From Negativicutes bacterium (lineage in GTDB: Bacteria > Bacillota_C > Negativicutes > Sporomusales_B > JARLHX01), in NCBI GenBank assembly GCA_031292015.1, contig JARLHY010000031.1, forward strand, positions 1 to 44,889: a stretch of DNA of 44,889 nucleotides, read 5' to 3'. Numbering within the stretch: the first letter of the stretch is position 1; every line of letters begins with the position of its first letter. Made by a program: the position numbers and the translations under genes. The notes under the pieces were generated by a model. It made no database searches, was not told the origin of the DNA, and worked only from the letters and a program-made list of their open reading frames with translations. This document shows positions 42,343-44,889 of this stretch, piece after piece.

Positions 42343-43302
42343 ATGTCTGAACTATTCGCTGCAGCATTCTGGGCAACATTCGATATTATGAAAAACGTCA
42401 TTCCTTCGCTTCTCCTCGGACTCTTCCTGGCCAACATCTCCACATCCAGCGGCGTTGCCGCCAAAGGGCAGCGGTTCATTCCCCTGATCACCAAAATCAC
42501 CGGGCTGCCGACGGCCTGCGCGCTGTCGGTAGTGCTGGCCCTTGGCGACCGCACCGCCGGGATGGCTGCCGTGGCCCAGGCCAGAAACCTGGCAGTCATC
42601 GGCGACCGGGAGGTCATCGCCGCCAACCTGGTGGCCAAGGCTCCCTCGGTGCTGCAATTTTTTCTTTTTTCGTTCATCCCGATCATGGCGGCGATGTATC
42701 CCAAAGACATCGCGGTGCGGTTTCTGACGGTTTACTTTCTGTCCTTTGCCTTCATATCGCTGCTGGGCATCGGCTGGGCCCTGCTGATCCGACGCAGCTC
42801 CACCGAAACCTGCCAGCCAACAGCCGTTGCGGAGGGAGCCTCTTTCGGCGGGTGGCGGACGGTGGCCAAGGCGCTGGGGGAAACCTGGCGGCCGCTGTTG
42901 GCGGTGTCGACCTGGATGGCCGGCATGTCCTTCGTGGTTATGCTGTTTATCAAGACAGGCTATCTCAACCGGCTTACCGAGCAGCTTCCCCTGCTGGCCC
43001 GGCTGGGCATTGACGGCAGCATCCTGTCCCTGGCCGGGGCCGGCCTTGTCAGCATGCTGGGCGGGGTGGCGGCTGTCGGCGCGGCGCTGCGGGACGGTGC
43101 GCTGCCGGCCCAGAGCGTGGTGCCGCTGCTGTTCACAATCTCGCTGTTGCACAACATTTACGATTTTTTTATCGGTTCGCTGCCGCGTAACATCGCCGTA
43201 TACGGCCACCGGCTGGGGCTTAAGTCGGCGTTGGTGGGCTTTATCGTCACCCAGGCGGTGATGGTGGCGGCGATCGTATTGACCATCAAAGGCTGGCTGT
43301 AG
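42343..43302 (+). CDS. Gate-domain (nucleoside-recognition-like) membrane protein
   Basis: 319 residues, about 8-9 TM segments. The first half contains MKNVIPSLLLGLFLANISTSSGVA, LPTACALSVVLALGDRTAGMAAVAQA, a Gate-domain type segment; the second half contains an inverted counterpart WRPLLAVSTWMAGMSFVVMLFI and SLAGAGLVSMLGGVAAVGAALRDGAL. Proteins of this family lie in nucleoside and spore-maturation contexts, but the substrate here is unknown. ATG 42343 follows the PfpI gene by 60 bases. A terminator follows at 43363. Confidence 0.8.
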   Translation: MSELFAAAFWATFDIMKNVIPSLLLGLFLANISTSSGVAAKGQRFIPLITKITGLPTACALSVVLALGDRTAGMAAVAQARNLAVIGDREVIAANLVAKAPSVLQFFLFSFIPIMAAMYPKDIAVRFLTVYFLSFAFISLLGIGWALLIRRSSTETCQPTAVAEGASFGGWRTVAKALGETWRPLLAVSTWMAGMSFVVMLFIKTGYLNRLTEQLPLLARLGIDGSILSLAGAGLVSMLGGVAAVGAALRDGALPAQSVVPLLFTISLLHNIYDFFIGSLPRNIAVYGHRLGLKSALVGFIVTQAVMVAAIVLTIKGWL

Positions 43303-43362
43303 GCCGTTGAAAAAGGCCTAGATGTATGGAAATAAAAAAAGATAAAGATATAGTTGAGGCTT

Positions 43363-43386
43363 GAAGCGAAAACGCTTCTTTTTTTT
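43363..43386 (+). terminator. Intrinsic terminator
   Basis: GAAGCG AAAA CGCTTC followed by eight T residues. It ends the PfpI/Gate unit. Nothing clear is seen in 43387-43502. Confidence 0.9.
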
Positions 43387-43502
43387 GTATAGGCCGCAAA
43401 GGCATCAGGCGGCGTTGTCGCTGTTAGCCTCACAGCGCCTTCTTCGGAACTCCGTCGTCCGGAAATTTTGCGCCTCTTCACCAGGTGCAGGGATAGTATT
43501 CC

Positions 43503-44429
43503 TCAATTCCCGCTTTCCTTCTCTCGGTCCCGGGCCCGGATGACAAGCACGGCGCCGGCCAGGACGGCGAGGGCGCCGGCGAACTGGGTGACAGTGAGGC
43601 GGTCGGCGAAGAACAGGGCCGAAAAGCCGAAGGTGATCAGCGGCTCGACCGTACTGAGGATGGAGGCCTTGGTCGGGCCGATCAGCTCCAGGCCGCGAAA
43701 CAGGGTCAGCATGGCCATGATGGTGGAAAAGGCCACGATACCCAGCAGCGCCAGCCAGGCGTGCGGTGTGAGGTCATACTGCAGGCTGCCGCTGGCCAGC
43801 CCGTAGCCGGACAGGACCAGGGCGGCGAAAGCCGCCGTGAAGGCACTGGTGACGATGGGGGAAAGCTGTCTCACCACCCGGTTGCCAAGTACAAGATAAA
43901 AGGAATAGACCACCGCGGCGCCCAGGGCCAGCAGCACTCCCGCCGGCTCGACCCCCGCCGGGGAAGCGCCCAGCACCAGCGTCAGACCGGCGGTGGAAAC
44001 CGCCATTGCCAAAGCGGTGGCGGCAGTCAGTTTTTCTTTGTCCACCACCACCGACAGCAGGGCGACGAAGGCCGGGTAGGTATACAGCAGCAGGACGGCC
44101 AGAGAGGCCGGGATGTAGCGGACGGAGGAGAAGTAGAGCGAGGCCTGGCAGGCGTAGAGCATACCGCCAAGGACGAACAGCGTCGCCAGTTCCCGCCGGG
44201 ACAGGGCGAGTTTTTCGCCCCGCAGCCGCAGGTAGCCAAACAGCACAACTGCGGCGAAGGCAAACCGCAGCTGCAGCAGGGTGACGACGTTGACCCCTTC
44301 GCTGTAAGTGAACAGGGCGAAAATCGGCATAAGGCCGAAGCCCAGAGCCGAAAGCAAGATCAGGGCCACGCCCTTGTAATAGGGACTCAAAAAAATCACC
44401 AACCTAAATCGGAAAAAGTTCAAGACCAT
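43503..44429 (-). CDS. EamA-family (DMT) transporter
   Basis: 308 residues, ten TM helices in two EamA repeats (about residues 17-145 and 165-295). The first begins LILLSALGFGLMPIFALFTYSEGVNVVTLLQLRFAFAAVVLFGYLRLRGEKLALSRRE, the second GVLLALGAAVVYSFYLVLGNRVV, ending in TKASILSTVEPLITFGFSALFFADRLTVTQFAGALAVLAGAVLVI. DMT exporters typically export amino acids or metabolites; no substrate can be given. No clear ribosome site precedes ATG 44429, so the true start may be a few codons inside. It runs toward the Gate gene and converges with it. Confidence 0.85.
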   Translation of the reverse strand: MVLNFFRFRLVIFLSPYYKGVALILLSALGFGLMPIFALFTYSEGVNVVTLLQLRFAFAAVVLFGYLRLRGEKLALSRRELATLFVLGGMLYACQASLYFSSVRYIPASLAVLLLYTYPAFVALLSVVVDKEKLTAATALAMAVSTAGLTLVLGASPAGVEPAGVLLALGAAVVYSFYLVLGNRVVRQLSPIVTSAFTAAFAALVLSGYGLASGSLQYDLTPHAWLALLGIVAFSTIMAMLTLFRGLELIGPTKASILSTVEPLITFGFSALFFADRLTVTQFAGALAVLAGAVLVIRARDREKESGN

Positions 44430-44517
44430 GCAGGCTGTTCAAAAAAAGTCGAGCTGCCAGGCGCCGCACCGCGGACCCGGATGTGCGAAACCAAGTAGAC
44501 GAGCGGTAACAACGCTG
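44430..44517. repeat. Intergenic stretch with GGCTGTTCAAAAA repeat
   Basis: Between the divergent-looking minus-strand genes, GGCTGTTCAAAAAAAGTCGAG (44432-44452) resembles one end of a dispersed repeat; related TTTTTGAACAGCC occurs at 4330-4342. The rest shows no clear signal. Confidence 0.45.
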
Positions 44518-44889
44518 CTACATTTTGCCGCGTTCGCGGGCAATTCTCAGCATCTGTTCGGTTTTGTCCCTGGGCGGGATATGGATTGTCCGGCGCCGCT
44601 CCAGGGTGATCGCCTCCTGGGGGCAGGCCCGGACGCAGACGCCGCAGCCCAGGCAGCGATCGCTTTCCACCGCCGCCGTTGCCGTCGTGTCAGGCAGTGA
44701 CAGGGCGCCGATGTGGCAGCGCTCGGCGCACAGACCGCAGCCGGAGCATTTTTCGGTGTCGATCCGGGCGAGAAAATTGCTGGGCTGGACAGCGGCGACG
44801 CCGTGTTCGTTGATGGAGCGCAGCGCTCCGCAGCAGCAGCCGCAGCAGTGACAGATGAAAGCCGGTTTGTTCTGGACGTTGTCGGCCAG
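44518..44889 (-). CDS. 4Fe-4S ferredoxin-domain protein, C-terminal part
   Basis: Partial at the window edge; 123 residues shown. The cluster motifs are CSGCGLCAERCHIGAL and CLGCGVCVRACPQEAI, giving two 4Fe-4S sites, preceded by an unusual HCCGCCCGA block near the start of the visible part. This combination is typical of larger 4Fe-4S dicluster electron-transfer proteins in anaerobes. The C-terminal tail is RDKTEQMLRIARERGKM. The N-terminal domain lies outside the window, so the function cannot be stated. Confidence 0.85.
   Translation of the reverse strand: MADNVQNKPAFICHCCGCCCGALRSINEHGVAAVQPSNFLARIDTEKCSGCGLCAERCHIGALSLPDTTATAAVESDRCLGCGVCVRACPQEAITLERRRTIHIPPRDKTEQMLRIARERGKM

Noticed and set aside
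1..44889. CRISPR array, tRNA, rRNA or complete insertion sequence
   Set aside because: No regular repeat-spacer array, cloverleaf, rRNA segment or transposase gene was found on reading both strands.

Overview
The window looks like chromosomal DNA of a Firmicute of moderately high G+C, and a Negativicute (Sporomusa/Pelosinus-like) is my best inference. Reasons: purine-type and ykkC-type riboswitches, a short HisG paired with HisZ, a YerC-like TrpR-family regulator beside hisZ, a CBO0543-like membrane protein, many GTG/TTG starts behind GGAGG sites, and intrinsic terminators after most units. No rRNA, tRNA, CRISPR array, prophage or complete insertion sequence was seen. Species cannot be fixed from the sequence alone.

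Layout. (1) 1-2207: 3' end of guaA with a strong terminator, a 12-TM MFS transporter, and a convergent secreted protein of unknown function. (2) 2405-11657: a purine regulon. A promoter leads into a guanine riboswitch, followed at once by a ykkC-family aptamer (PRPP type inferred from context) whose 3' strand is shared with a terminator; then a guanine/hypoxanthine permease and purE-purC-purF-purM-purN-purH-purD. (3) 11781-13603: a small Cys-rich protein and a convergent DASS-type anion:Na+ symporter. (4) 13896-24293: sugar-acid catabolism: DeoR regulator, kduI, kdgT, a YhcH-like protein, gnd, an RpiR regulator, uxaA (opposite strand), gluconokinase and a 2-hydroxyacid dehydrogenase. (5) 24621-27964: TetR regulator with an EmrA/EmrB-type efflux pair. 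(6) 28002-29110: an orphan MetQ-like lipoprotein and, beside it, a putative tiny gene with its own promoter. (7) 29309-38937: histidine biosynthesis: yerC-like regulator, hisZ, an HD-domain protein, then (after an opposite-strand hydroxyacid dehydrogenase) hisG-D-C-B-H-A-F-IE. The hisG promoter carries a perfect 22-bp palindrome whose core resembles the E. coli trp operator. (8) 39110-44889: a CBO0543-like protein, a 43-codon ORF, a Mug-type DNA glycosylase, a protein with the architecture of a pentameric ligand-gated ion channel, a DJ-1/PfpI protein, a Gate-domain permease, an EamA transporter, and the 3' end of an Fe-S protein.

How the parts work together. The purine block senses guanine (excess product) and probably PRPP (substrate) in one leader, and couples base uptake to de novo IMP synthesis; purB, purK, purL, purQ and purS are absent here. 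The histidine block has every step except histidinol-phosphate phosphatase and probably its own repressor. The sugar-acid block can take gluconate to ribulose-5-phosphate (gluconokinase plus Gnd) and holds single steps of the pectin/uronate and altronate routes, which need partners encoded elsewhere.

The most interesting items are the tandem riboswitch, the TrpR-like operator at hisG, the channel-like membrane protein at 40440-41549, and the small transcription unit at 28031-28265. No large undescribed system was found; most of the window is core metabolism.
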